A stretch of 64,000 bases of DNA. Source: Nymphaea colorata. Its lineage: Eukaryota; Streptophyta; Magnoliopsida; Nymphaeales; Nymphaeaceae. The DNA lies in assembly GCF_008831285.2 (NCBI RefSeq), contig NC_045147.1, positions 16,222,854-16,286,853 on the forward strand, in the 5' to 3' direction. Of this stretch, positions 35,450 to 49,900 are shown one piece after another (position 1 is the first letter of the stretch; every line of letters starts with the position of its first letter). Made by a program: the position numbers and the translations under genes. Below the pieces are notes generated by a model. That model saw only the letters and a program-made list of their open reading frames with translations. It did not search any database and had not been told where the DNA came from.

Positions 35450-38210
35450 GTCGGTGGACTTCCCTTTTTAAGCGTCGGTCGAGCTGGAGGAGCCCGGTGG
35501 AGGCCAGGGCTGCACACGCCCCGGACGCGAACTAGCGAAGTTGGTGAGAAGGGGGGCTGAGTCCGGCAGTCTGCTGGCTGACCGATGAACGCGGTTCTAC
35601 CCATCACGCGGTAACAGGGCAGAAGACTCTCACAGACGCGGTCGCGCTCTCTCCCTGTCTCTCTCCCTCTGTCGCAGAGGGGCGTCGTTCACTTCACTTT
35701 CATTCCTCTCTTCAGGTACTTCCAATTTTATAGTACTCCTACCTACAACACTATTCATTATTTCCTTATAATTGTTGCACCTCACAAATCACATTAATTT
35801 CCTAACCTGTATAATGTTGGCCCTTAACTGCCAAGTACCAACCAATGATTTGAGCTATATTTCCACAGGCATTAAAACTCTGAAACAAAAGCAGTAGGAT
35901 TTATCATAAAACATTGAACTATATCTAAAGTTCTTGCTAATATTATTAAGTTTGAAATGTCTGATAGCAAATTGTTATGTTAATTTAAAAAGAAATGGGA
36001 GTTAGCGCACTAAGGGGCTCTGTTATCCGATGTTCTTGATAAAAATGAACCTTCATAAAATTGTGACATGGTTTCTTCTGCACTCCACTGGTGATCATTT
36101 TAAGTTAAGAAGTATTGAGCTTTCCATAAGAAAAGCTATCATTCTTGCCTGCTTCATCTTAGCTGATATTTTAACTAAAGTTTGAAGAAAACAATGATAG
36201 AGGTGGGTTGTTATTTGGCAGCTGTTGGCAAATTGAATCTGGTAAAAGAAAAATCATAAATATGAGACTTGAGATTGTGACCAAATTGTTTATAAATTAT
36301 AACACGCGCATATCCGGAGAATGCCTTTGGCAGTTTAGTGTTTATTTTAGATTAATCGCAAATCAGAAAATTTTCATATAGGGAAATTGAAACAATGCCC
36401 TCTAATAGATGGATGTTTTGGCAAAACTGTGAACCATGCCTCATGTTGTTTATCAAACCAGTCTTTATCTTTTGCGTACCAAAGTAACTGTAGTTAATGA
36501 TTTAACATGGTTAGGTAATAATTAAGAACAAACTTTGTAAACATATTTCACAAAGAAAATGTCTGTTATCATTGTTCTTCAGAATTTCTTACCTGAAGAA
36601 ACTCATATCTTGGAACCGTGTTTCAGAAACAAAATAAATGGATGCTACATCTATGTTCAAAAACCTCAAAATCGACACAAAGCACATCATTTTAACTATG
36701 CAAACAATATGTAAAGATTTTAAGCACTTGGTCAGCTTATAAATCTGATATAGACAAGAAAAAAAATGATCTTGTTGTGCTAGTTCTTACAATTCTGGGC
36801 TAGAAGTTAAGTCCTATTTGTATGGTTAATTTTGTGAAACAACGATTTGGACTATAAGGTTTCAAATTAACTTCACTTACTAATAAATGGTTTTATGTAA
36901 GAAAAAACTTACTAGTTTTGTCTATTTATATCAGTTTTATGAACTGATAACTTGATAGCTAACATGAACGGATGAATGCTACGGTAACTTGATGGCTAGC
37001 ATGATGATCCTGCACAAATGCTAAAACCCAAAGCCCACATGAAGGCAATTGCCTACGCAAGCCCACATATGCCTCCGTATGCCTTTACGTGTTTCATGTG
37101 ACGCTTTAGAAAGAGGTTCAGGTACATGAGTATGTTCCCTTTCATTAAAAGTCCTGACAACTAGCAACAGATGCAGCGTAATAGGTAGCACTTGATTGCT
37201 GGAAGAAAGTGGGAGAATGAACACTAGTGTCCCATTTTAAGGTAAAACCCACTGATTGCAATCAAACGGTGGACAGTAGCACATATTATTTCTACTAGCC
37301 TCTCAGTTCCATTATTCTTCTGGTTCTGCTACGACAATTATTAATCATATTGTTTGCAGAGTAGTGTTTGGACTATCCATCAACCAAACAGAGAACATTC
37401 AGTTTAAACGCAATTATCCATGTGAATCAAACACTGAACAAAAGTACGTAACGGACAAATGCAGAGAGGACTACCTTAATATAGTGCAAGATGGTTCGGA
37501 CAAAGTGTTCTTCTATCCTTCTGTCCTAGATACGAATCTTACCTTACACATACGGAAGAGCGTTCATTAGTTGCTTAGTTTTAAGTCGATTTAGAAGCAT
37601 ATATTGGAGATTCATGTCGAATTTTAAGGATATGATTCTTCATAACAATGTCGTCTGATTAATGACACATTATATTCATAATTATGGTACGTAGAATTTT
37701 TGTGTTAACAACTGCAAATTTCAAATAGAAGGTCAAGTTTAATCTATTCACAGGGAACTACCTATTGCTTGAAATTTTCTACACACTTTAACATTAAAAT
37801 ATATTAAACAGACCATTTTGTCACCAATAAAAAGGAAAATACTTTTATATGGAGAGCCGTTCATAATTCACATTCTTGGTCTATCAGTTTTTTAACCATT
37901 TCTTCTTAGTGAAAAAGCGGAAACGGGAGGATGTTCAAATGTTGAAAGATCATACTAACAAGTGTGATATATGAATCTTTTCGAAGAAACTATTTTTTTT
38001 AGAGTAAAATTAAGAAACTAGGAAGCTATTGCCATCAAATTACTAAGGACATGGGCACTTTATCATTTACAGTGTCTCATTTCTCTTAGAAAAATTCACA
38101 AAAAAACGCTCATCTAATGTGCAAATAGCAAATTGATGCTTATGTCTTAAGAAACATCAAATAGGCGCTCAACTTTTTCTTTTATTTCTCAAACAGCCGC
38201 TTTTCGAAGA
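35450..38210. other. Gene-poor AT-rich region
   Basis: After the GC-rich island and a CT-rich stretch (about 35640-35710), the sequence is AT-rich with no coding exon I can support. Around 37360-37440 there are short inverted words (GTGTTTGGA and TCAAACAC) of the kind found at MITE ends, but no full element could be delimited. Confidence 0.4.
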
Positions 38211-39479
38211 ATATTAAAATATTCATTCTAATGTCAAATTTGCCCACTTAATCCAATTTTTTAAGGAAAAAGAAAGCCACTTGCTCGTCGCCGTCCCGCG
38301 AGAGGTGACTGCAAGTACGACCATCCGTTGGAGAATGGCAAGAGCCGATGGCCATGGGGAGGCGAAAAAGGTCGGCACCGACGCCCTTTTCAACCAAGAC
38401 ATACCAGCTGGCCGTTGAAGTCCCGGAGATAAAGGAGATCATCTCTCGAGGGGGGAAGTGGTGGCACCTTCATGGTTCGGAAACCTGAGAGTTTGGCAGA
38501 CACTCTCTAGCTTCGTTCGACAGCTTAATATGTACATTCATTTTCTTTCATCTTCTTCTGGTAGAGAAAGATTTAAGAGATACTGTTGCTTCCATTTGTT
38601 TCCCTTGACATTTTCAAATGCAGCTGATGGCTTTTGAGCATAGGGATAGATCCCAATTACTGGGGATGATTCTCATTTCCCAATGATGAAGCCTAGCTAG
38701 TAAGGTTTACATAATGTCTCAATGACTGACAATCTTATTTTAATGGTTTGCACCTGAAAAATGATCGTGAATTGTTTCATCCTTTTATTTCGTTCGCTTT
38801 CGATTTTAGGGACGAAGAATTATTGGGCCTTCTTCTTCTTTTTATTTTGAAAGAAATAACTAATTCGTCCGGTGGAAGAAATTCTAATTCTTTATAACCT
38901 AATGTGTAGGCCTTTCTAAAGATCATTTTCGATATGTGGGGCTTGACGAACTGCAATTACCGATGAGGAGAGAAAGCTTTCCTTAAAAAAAAAAAATCCA
39001 TCGGAGGAAGGCCCTTCTGCTCGGAGCCCTGCAACTGTTTGCGGGAAGCTCGCCCGACAACCATGTTCGTCGCCATCAAATTCCAGCGAGGACCATATCT
39101 CGTCGTCCACATCCTCTTCTGGTTCCTGGAGAGGCAACAACAATTCTCCGGCATCCGATTCTCCAACCTCTCAAACAAGAATGAGAAGCTGAAGAAGGAG
39201 AATTAGTTGCTCAACTCATGGCTTGTGCAGACTAAGAAGCAATGCGAGGAGCTCCTCGTTTCCTCTCTGGATACATCAGCGTCTTTCGCTAACACATCAA
39301 CAGATAGTGCAGGGCATGGCTTCAGTCAGGTTCAGCCCTTCGCCGGATATGCCTGTCCAATGAGAATGGAGGATGAGAAGGAACGGCGGGAAGGAAGGGC
39401 GTGGGATTTTTCGTTTAAAAGAAACATCACATTTTATTAGAGTGGGCAAATTTGACATTTGAATGAAATATTTTAAAAT
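38211..39479. mobile_element. TIR-bounded element carrying a captured gene fragment (Pack-MULE-like)
   Basis: Positions 38211-38249 and 39441-39479 are inverted copies of each other, matching at all but about three of 40 positions and sharing ATGTCAAATTTGCCCACT at the inner end. Between them lies a broken copy of a class-B heat-stress transcription factor gene. This layout is what Mutator-like elements that capture host genes look like. The true outer ends may extend further, since flanking sequence on both sides shows weak similarity. No transposase is present, and a 9-bp target-site duplication was not identified. Confidence 0.6.
38335..39420 (+). pseudogene. Class-B heat-stress transcription factor (HSFB) pseudogene
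   Basis: Pieces of an HSFB protein occur in order on the plus strand but in different frames. These are an ATG at 38335 (MARADGHGEAKK); the start of the DNA-binding domain from 38381 (PFSTKTYQL...EIIS); SSFVRQLNMY at 38503-38535, ending at the conserved HSF intron position; IHRRKA at 38996-39013 (the domain end); SSPSNSSEDHISSSTSSS from 39064; and the oligomerisation heptads NEKLKKEN, TKKQCEELL from 39174, with an in-frame TAG at 39204. The middle of the DNA-binding domain (GFRK to CE) is missing and at least three frame changes are present, so no functional factor can be made. The 5' part up to the intron site and the remnant intron suggest capture of genomic DNA rather than a processed cDNA. 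It lies inside a pair of inverted repeats. Confidence 0.75.
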
Positions 39480-39689
39480 TTTTTGAGTAACTCATTAAAG
39501 TGAATTAACGTAACGTGGGAATTATTTGGAAACCCATATCCATGTGTCTTATCCACAACCATTCACGTCTCATCCATTTTCATACGACGGAACGTCGAGA
39601 GAAGCGCGCCCAAACAACCAGGAGGGGGAGGAGGAGGCCCTCCCTGCTTCAGCCCCTCAGGCGCTGAGGTCACTACTTCCAGAAAAGAA

Positions 39690-42600
39690 ATGGCTCTCCA
39701 TGTGGGTGCCTCCGGGAGACTCACCTCCCCTCTACTTAGCCCCCTGCCGACTCCAACCACCAGCAATGGCGTTCCTCCAAGGACTCACACCAATCTTCTC
39801 GGTCGCACGACCACCAACTTCTCTTTCTTTCCCTCCAAGAGATGGTTCAACGTTAGAGCCTCAACGAAGGAAGAAACCTGGGGTTCTGAGCCCAGCAAGA
39901 AGAGCGATGCTAGTTTGCTGGACCACGAGCTTCTGAGTCTGGTGTCCGGCGCCATAGATGCCGATCAGGCGTTGCGCCTCATCGGGGAGGAGAGGCGACC
40001 CGAGAGTGGTGGTGGTACGTTGAGTGTTTCTGACTGCTGCGCCGTTCTGTCTGCTGCCATCGATCACAACAACGCGGACCTCGCCATTTCCATCTTTTCC
40101 GCAATGCGGCGAAGCGTTGATCCTGCTGTCCTTCAGTCAAGAGGTCTTTCTCAACTTTCCTTCTTTTCTGTTTCTTATTTTATTTTGTAGAGTTACCGCA
40201 TCTTTTATGTGGCATTGGGTGGCGTCCTGAAAATATGACGCGCGAATTCAAGGAACCAAGTTTACTACTATAGTTATACAAGGCCAGTGCATAATTGCAA
40301 ATTGCAATCGAAGAGATTACCGAGTCAAGATGATACTGTAAGGTGTTTCAATTGCAGTTTTATGATAGTAAATAGTGGGGAAGGCTTGTTCTTAAGAGAA
40401 AAAAAAAAAGGTATCTGCGGATGGATGTTAACTACCATAGGTGGTAAGAGGAGAATGTAAATGATGTCAATTTGAAGACCTGGATCAAGTCTCAGCCCTG
40501 CCATTTTGTTGAGCTTCCTATTAGTCTTATTCGTGCTAACCCAAATTGAAAGAAGTATCTGCGTATGGGTATTGTGACTAATCGCGGCTCTGTAGATTGC
40601 GTCGTTGACAAGCTCATAACTCACAAGTCCCAAGTATCAGATGTCTCTTTTATCTTCTTCTGTGTCTGTGTGATGTTATAAAACAGCAGATCTTGGGTGA
40701 TCAGTAAGTACGATGGTTATTTTGTCTTTGTAAGTTGTATGTAATTAGCATACATGCAACTCTAGAGCAATTAATCTGTTATGTTTGACTAGTATTTGAA
40801 ATTTCTATATCTTGTACTTCTATAACTCAACAAGGTAAATACTTGTGATGGGGGATTTGATGCGACTGTGACTCAATTGTTTGAGGCAATAGTTTGAATC
40901 TGACACGTATTTGTAATGACAAAACAGAAATGCGTGAGATGGGCTCCTCGGTTCGGATTTGGAGGTGGCCTCGGCCTGATGTAAGGACTTATGCATGTAT
41001 GATCCTAGGCCTTGCAGCATGTATGCGTGTATCTGATGCAATACAGATAATTTCAGATCTCTCCCGTGTTGGAGTTTTATCAGGGGAGGAGGTAATTGGG
41101 ATGTTCATTGGTCGTTCACCAAAGAAAATTTACTTAATTTGAATCTTTTGAAATTGATTTACTTTGAACCTTTTGTCTCAATTGTCGTTCATACATTGCT
41201 TATGTTTAACATTTGCCCTTTCCTTTTGGAAAGGGTAGGTATTGAGGAATATGCACTTCTGTTCCATTGAATACTTCCGCATAGGCATTCTATTTCTGCC
41301 ATTGAAGTTTACAGTTCTCTGTCACCAATCATTTCCATCTTTTTTCATCCTTTTTTTGACTCTTTAACAAATCACAACTTTCTTTTTTTCATGCATGCAA
41401 TTTGTCCGCCTTTATTACCATGCTTCGTTCATTTTGCAATGTCTTTGCTTCCTTTTCTCATTATGAAGGTAGAGTCATTATACAAATTATCAAGTTTGAA
41501 TCCTTTAATGTTTAATGTTTTCGTGCTTCTGACTGCTGTCCTTAATTACAAGGTTGTCTTAGGTTGTTCAAGAACTTGAACGATTTTGCAGGTGCCTTTT
41601 GGGAAGGTTGTCAGATGCCCAAGTTGCATGATAGCCATTGCTGTTGCGCAACCTCAACATGGTACACAAGTGCGTAAGATTTAGTATTTGTCATATCATT
41701 GTATGTTTGTCCTGGTTCCCAAGCCATGAATCAGCATGTATCTCAGATGATCCAAAATCTATATTTGATCCCTAGATTAGTTAGCTAGTATCATTATCTA
41801 TTGGCAGATAACACCCAATTTGGAATTTTGTTATTATACTACCAAATTTCATTGCTTTTTAAAGGACCAAGAGGGTGAAACTTGTTCATCCAGTTGTGCT
41901 GTAAGTAGAGGATTCACTCACTAGAATGATTGATTTTCTGGAAACTTTGTTATCTTCTAAGTAGGGCAGACAATCATTACATGCAGTTTGACTAGATGTT
42001 GAAATTATAGTTCAGGGGGAACATGACACTTATTTCTGTAAGTAGTTTTCAAGTAATTATACTTAATCTGTGGGGTAGTTTATGTGCATATATGAAATTT
42101 AAATTTTTGGTTGCATCGTCCTTTTTATCTTGTCCCATATTTTTTGTGGTGGATACTTTGTATGTCATATGAAATTGACTGAACATTTTTCCCTGTTTCA
42201 CTCTCTTCATTCACATTTAATGGAAAGCTGTATCAGTTAGCATAGGAAATTTCAATGATATTTTTCAGCTTTTGAGCTGATTTTGCTACTTTGAGTAAAA
42301 TTTGAAATCATAAGATTTTGTGCAGGTAGCTGCTTGCTCAAAATGCCGCTATCAATATGAGCTATTTTCTGGTGATATCGTCAGCATTAGCTCTGAAGCT
42401 ATCAGGTCAGTCTCTGATTTTCTTATACAAGGAATATATTTCTAGAAAATTTGCTGTTTTTGAACGGTATGGTTTTGTTACTGTTGGAGAAGGAATTCAC
42501 TTATTATTTGAAACTTCCAACAAGCTACTGCTAGATTGATGTTTATAACTTTATAGCACTAGGGTTCAGCAGAAACTCTTGTTTCAGGTCACATGAGGAC

Positions 42601-42906
42601 CAAAATGATCCCTCCTTCTGACCTGTCCAAAGGTTGTCGGTGCTGGGTCTTAAAAGTATATTTTGTTGCTGTACCAAACAAACAATAAAAAAAGATAAAA
42701 GGATGACAATAGTTCTCCACGACCTTAGCACCATAATGAGGTTTTCTTATTGTAGTTTGCTGACTAAATGAAGCATTGTTTCTAGCTAGAGGGTTTATAG
42801 AAAGCAAGGGTTAAAAAATGATGCCCATGTGGACTTAACTAATATTCTGTGTCAAATGGGTGTGGGTGCAGAGCAAAGTTGCAGGGACACAGCTGTCTCT
42901 ATGTGT

Positions 42907-42949
<43 letters not shown>

Positions 42950-43823
42950 TACGTAATCACATCTCATATGCACGCAAATCTAAATTCTGAATCTTTATCA
43001 AATGAAAATGACATATTTTGGTTCTTAATCTTAACCTCTATCTGAAATCCTAATGTTCATCGCGATAAAAAATGTTAAACATGCACAATTGGATGCAAAC
43101 TATTCTGTGAAAATAAGATAAGATCTATAGCCATTGTGATGATATTCAGGTTGAGACATGCAAATGTTGTAGATGTTTACTGTGGATCATGAGTATGCAT
43201 TTTACAATAGTTGGCAGTTTTACTACTCAAGTGTGGTGCATGTAGAATGTTATGTGTAGTCCTAAGATTGATATTTAGTCCATAACATGAATTGGATGAG
43301 AATCATGAAATTAATGAAGCCCCTTTCTAAGGGCATCACCTTGAGATAGGTTATTGACCAAGATGCAATTTGTAGTAATTAGTAAATATCAAAGGCTCAG
43401 GTTGAGATATGTACGTATGAAAACCATGGGATGTCCATATAACTGAGGGTAGAGAGAAAGAGAGTGTGTGAGAGAGAGAGAGAGAGTGAGAGAGAGAGAT
43501 TCTCGTGAAATTATGAGATGGTACCTGCTCTTGTTAGTATAAGACTATAAGTGTTGCCACTTGCCATGATATACTAAAACTTTTGTTAGCATGAGCGTTG
43601 CATAATATGTTGTAACATTTTAGATGTACCTGTTAATTTTGCGTGTCCTCGGCAACATGTATAATGTTGAATGGCCAGGTAGAAAATATCAGCATCTTCA
43701 AATATGAACATTAAGTAACTGATGTAGAATTTGTTCATTGAGAAGCAAAAATTGTTAAAGAAGAGCCATTGGGTTATTCCCGGTTGTAGTGTTGAGCATT
43801 CCTTTCATTGCAGTCTCTCTCTC

Positions 43824-43910
<87 letters not shown>

Positions 43911-46900
43911 CGTATGTATATATGTTGGTCATGTGTTCAACCAGTCCCATTTTGGATCTGGATTTTCCAACCCTATTTTCTCTCACCTACAGTTCCGTTT
44001 TCCCCTTTTTGTTTGGTTTTTCCTTTCCACAACTGTTGGTTCTAGCCAATCCACAAAATGACTTGAAAAATCAGACCCATTATGTATATATATGTGTGTG
44101 TGTTTGTGTATAAAGGGAAATGTGCCTACCCAACATATGTCTATTGTTTCCAGCCATGCACCTCATATGTATATGTATGTATGTATGTATGTAATATGTA
44201 TGTATGTATGCATGTATGTATAAAGTAACAGGTAACTCCTAAATATTTTGAAACAAGACATATCAGGACACTGGAAAACATGTCTGATCATGTTGTTCAC
44301 TTAATCTGACAAGTAACTCCTAAATATTTTGGCACCAGATATATGAAGGCACATAAGAAAACATCTATGAACGTGTTTTTAATTTAATCTGAACAGATAA
44401 GTGTGTTCGTCATTGTTTCTTATTTGACAGAACTATGTTTTGTCTGTATGACAGAGTGAACACATTTGGTGGGGGTGGTGGAGAACCATGTAATGCGTTC
44501 AATTTCTCTAATGAATGGTTTTGTTGACCTTTTAGTAGTACAGGACAAGGCACCAAAAAATTTCTGCATAATTGTTTCATATGATTGATTGTAGTACACT
44601 TGCTGTTTCTAAGGATCTCCTCCTGACGAACGCAGCACTGACATTCCAGCATGGGAGAAAGGAATGAGGCTCTTGCAGATACTCAAAAGTACCATTCCTG
44701 CTGCTGTGCACTCAATTGTGGTATCTTTTTTTACTTGGACTAAATAAAATATTACTTGTTAACAACACATTCTCTTTCCAATGTGTTTTTGTTTTTCTAT
44801 GTTTTTTAATATTTCTCATATCTATAGTTCATATAAATGCATTATGGTCTACTGAATTCATTAAATAATGTCCCGGAGCCATGCATAATGGAGTGATACT
44901 GGTATGCTACTAAAGAAAGGGAATCCGCCAGATGAGACTCAAAATGCGCACTTTTGTTTAACATTAAGATCTTCTAAATTGTTCCATAACATCTTTTATG
45001 TTTCTTGTGTTGGTTATCAGTTATCACCTGATGCCAAGCACATTGACATTAGAGATTTGGACTTCGGTGTCTAGTATTTTTGAATGAATGAGAAACTAAA
45101 TTCTCCTAAAGAACTTGATTTGCTTGTTAAATGTTTCTTCTGCAATACTGGTCAAGGTGTTCTTTCCTTCATTTTCTGTTTTTCTATTGACATGGAGGCA
45201 GTTATGTTTGATTTTTTACTTTGTATGTTTTATCAGGTTTGTGCACCTGGTGGTATAGCGCGTACACAAAAATTTGCCACAAAAACAGCAGAGCTTCCAG
45301 CTCAAGAAGGGGAGAGAGTAACTGTTGCTCTATCAGCACCATCATATTCTAGTCGAGGAATAGGTCCTTTCCGGCTAATTCCAGGCATTCCTGGGTATAA
45401 TCCTGGAGAACCTTTAAGTTTATTCAACCATAAAACTGGCGTGGAGTCACAGTTACTAAGAGCACCTGAAAAAAGCAGAGTTTCATCCTTGGTTGACCCT
45501 CCTGTTCTTTTTCCACTACTTGCTTTGCTGGCTACAGGAGATGCTGCATCGGGCATCATTGATCCTGCATTGCCTAAAATTATTGCAGTGGCTGCTGCTG
45601 GTTCATTTCTTTTAGGCACTACTGTGAACATGGTGGTTTTGCCACAGTTAAGAAAGGTATGCTAGATTTCTTGGGTAGCAGAAAATGATTATCCTTGTCC
45701 AGCCAATGTATGAAAATTATGGACTGTTTACAGATCACTGTCCATCATCGATTTTGTGAGGTCTGATGGATGTGAGATCTCGAGTGGGATATGAGAAAAA
45801 GTATGTGCAAGGGCAAGCTACAAATTTGAATGCCCACCTTTTTCTCATCTCACACTCCTTAAACCTCATACTTCTGGTCGGATCTCACGCGATAGATACA
45901 GTTCATATCTCTCTTCATTGTATATTTTGTGTGGACCTTATATATAAAGTATAAACACACATATACGGTCTTCTTTTTTCTTTTGGTTTTTCTCTGAGAG
46001 TGTTGACGTTACAGCCCCCTGCCTTTTTATTTATGAATGTAGAAACACGAACCACAAAGAGAGAGAGTGGAGAACGAACACACAATCTACGTGGAAAACC
46101 TCAGAAAGAGGTGAAAAACCACGGGGAGGCTCTGACCTAGGGGCACACCGCAACCCTAGGAGAGAGAAAATTATATTTCACTTAATTCAACACTAAACAC
46201 AAGTGACAATATAAAGAGGGAGAGAGGAGAAGCCGCCTAGGGTACCGAGCCCGCCTCGGTACCCGCGCCCCATAGAACCGGGTCCAGGAATGGATCCGGT
46301 TCCCACAGCAACATATTCTAACACTCCCCCTCAAGCTTGGCATACATGTCAAACATGCCAAGCTTGCTAACATTCTTTTCGAATGAAGAAGTACAAAGCC
46401 CTTTAGTTAGGACGTCTGCAACTTGATCTTCAGACTTCATATATGGCAGAATCAGCTCCTTTGAGTCAATGCGTTCCCGGATAAAATGACGGTCAATCTC
46501 CACATGTTTGGTCCTGTCATGTAGAACTGGATTATTGGCAAGATTAATCGCAGACTTGTTGTCACAGTACATCTTCATTTTATCTCCCAGTTCCACACCA
46601 ATATCAGTCAAAAGAATCTTCAGCCACAGCATCTCTGTAACCCCCATTGCAACAGCCCTGTACTCAGCCTCAGCACTAGACCTCGAACATACTTCTTGCC
46701 TCTTACTTCTCCAAACAACTAGGTTACCTCCAAGAAAGATACAATACCCTGTAGTAGACCTCCTTGTGTCAGTGCAACCTGCCCAATCTGCATCTGAGTA
46801 GCCCTCAATAGTAAGTTTGTCTTGTCGAGCATACAACAGTCCTTTTCCTGGGTCATTCTTTAGATATCCCAACACTCTTTCTGCACTCTTCCAGTGACAA

Positions 46901-49900
46901 TCCGTGGGAGCATGCATAAATTGACTTAGCACATTTACCGCATACGTGATATCAGGGCGAGTTAGAGTAAGATAGATAAGCTTACCTACTAGCCTCTGAT
47001 ATCGCCCTTTTCCTTCCTCATCCAGAATAGTGCCCGTCTTGATACTTATCTTAGTTCCCGACTCTATAGGAGTAAGATAGGGCCTACAACCAAGTTTGCC
47101 TGTCTCCTTTAGTAAGTCAAGAGTGTACTTCCTTTGATTCATAACCAGCCCTGTCTCTGATCGAGCAATCTCTATCCCCAGAAAGTATCTCAGCTTACCC
47201 AGATCCTTGAGGTCGAATTCTTTAGCTAATCTCTCCTTCATCTTTCTGTTTTCTTCTTCGTCACTGCCCGTGACAATCATATCATCAACGTAGACAAGGA
47301 GAAGACTCACCAGACCACCTCTCTGCTTTATGAATAGGGTATGATCTCCATTTCCTTGCTTGTACCCAGTAGACTTCATAACGATCCTTAGTCTCTCAAA
47401 CCAAGCTCTAGGCGACTGCTTCAAGCCATACAAAGCTTTCTTGAGGTGACAACATTTTCCCTCTTGAACATACCCGGGAGGCATGCTCATATAGACTTCT
47501 TCCTCCAGATGGCCGTTCAAGAACGCATTTTTAACATCAAGCTGGTCCATGCGCCACTTCCTGTGCACAGCAAGAGCAAGAATAACCCTCACGGTCTTCA
47601 ACTTTGCAACAGGGGCAAAGGTCTCAAGATAGTCGATCCCATACTTCTGGCTGAACCCCTTTGCAACCAAACGAGCTTTATATCGATCTACAGTGCCATC
47701 AGGTTTGTACTTCACGTTGTAAACCCACTTAGAGCCAACTAAGTGTGTCCCTTTAGGGATATCAACAACTTCCCATGTTTTGTTCTTAGCTAACGCACCC
47801 ATCTCCTCTGTCATAGCATGTAACCACTTGGGATCATCCTTAGCATCATCCACCGACCTGGGAATAACAACTTTGGATAAGGTTGTGATAAAACATTTGT
47901 AATTTGTACTGAGCTTAGCATAAGAAACAAATCTCTGAATAGGGTGAGAAGTACATGACCTGGTGCCTTTGCGCACAGCAATGGGGAGCTCTTCATTCGA
48001 TGGACTTGGGTCATCCGGGGAGATCACAGGATTGGGATTGGTTCTATCCTCATCACCAACATCTTCCACTGTAGCTTTTTCCTTTCTGACATAAACCTGG
48101 CCAAACAAGTGATCCCGGGCAACAATGGGCTGAGCATCCACCGTGACCCCTTCCATATGGCTGCCCTTCTCATTACTGACCGTGACCGTGTCAATCACAC
48201 TGGGACTAACCTTGTAATCCAAAAACTCCATAAACTGAATTAGCTGATTAGAGGAATACTCTTCCCCTTTGTTCCCAAGACACTCCCCCTGAAGAGGATT
48301 CACCGAAAAATATGACTCATGTTCATGAAATGTGACATCCCTCGAAACATACACTTTGGAAGTAGTAGGATCCACACATTTATACCCCTTCTGAGTGGAA
48401 GAGTACCCCAAGAAAACTCCTTTAATAGACCGGGGATCAAGTTTTTTGAGAGTAGGGCTATGATTATGCACAAAACAACTGCACCCAAAGACACGAGGAG
48501 TAAGAGGCCACGGATTCTGAGTGGGCCACAGGGTAGAATAAGGAGACTGACCATCCAACACCCTAGTAGGCATACGGTTAATGAGATGTGCACTAGTGAG
48601 AAGTGCATCACCCCAATACCGCTTCGGGACATGACGTTGGAACATAATGGCCCGGGTAACATTCAATAGATGACGATTTTTACGTTCAGCTATACCATTT
48701 TGAGGAGGGGTATAACTACAAGAGGTTTCATGAACAATACCCTTGCCTTTCAAGAATTCATCAAGGGATTGGGAGACATATTCCCTTGCATTATCCGTAC
48801 GGAAAGCTTGAACAGTAGTATGGAATTGAGTCTCAACAAAGGCAACAAAGTTTTTCACAACTGCTGGAACCTCACTACGTTCTCGCAACAAGTACACGAA
48901 CGTACATCTAGAGTAATCATCAATAAGCGTCAAAAAATAGTGACAACCACCACACGTGGGTACTCCAGAAGGACCCCAAACATCGGAATGAACTAAGGCA
49001 AACGGATGAGTGGTTTTATTCAAAGAAATAGGGTACGAAGCCCTGACATGTTTAGCCAATTGACACACTTCACAAGCGAAGGAGTCAATTGAGACAGAAG
49101 CAAACAAATGAGGAAATAACTTCTTTATTAACTGGAAGGGTAGATGTCCAAGACGCTCGTGCCATCGCAGAACAGTAGATCTATCGTTCACACCAGACAA
49201 GTGACCACTCGTGGCAGAAATCAATGCTGAAGCAACTTGTACCGGCAGCCTGTAGAGCCCATCAGTAACCGAACCAATCCCAATCTTCTTCCCCGTCACC
49301 AAGTCCTGCAGGGAACAATGATCAGCAGAGAAAATCAGATTACAGTTTAATTCTTTAGTAATACTGCTGACAGAGAGTAAGTTCACAGGAATATTTGGAA
49401 CATGCAGGGCATTGTGGAGACGGTATTTGTTCAACAGGGACAAGCTCCCTTTCCCAGCCACAGAGATAGAAGACCCATCTGCCATAGACACGCGTTGCTT
49501 GCCAGAGGAAAGTTGATATTCTTGAAAGAGTTTAGAGTCCCCTGTCATGTGGTGAGTGGCTCCACTATCAACAATCCAATCACCAAGAGAAGGGTTACCT
49601 TGATCAGTCGAGGCAACGAGAGCTTGGGCTAGCTGAGCCCCTTCAGACGTGGAGGACTCCTCAGGGGTAGTAGATAGACGGCTGATGTACGCCTGTAGCT
49701 CCTTGAGTTGAGCAGGGGACAACTTGGACTTTGCACCACTAGAAGAATTGCTCTGACTGGAATCAGACACAGAAGGGCTACGCTTGCCAAAGGGAGGACG
49801 ACCTCTGACCAGTCTCTTCTCGGGATGAAGATCCCAACAGAAATCCACCGAATGCCCCAACTTGTGGCAATGAGTGCAATGTCGGGCAGGACGCTGCCCA

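Noticed and set aside
44600-44635. Earlier acceptor for exon 5 of the plastid-type gene (after TTTCTAAG)
   Set aside because: It would place the following codons out of frame with the conserved DIPAWEKG block. The acceptor ending at 44635 restores phase.
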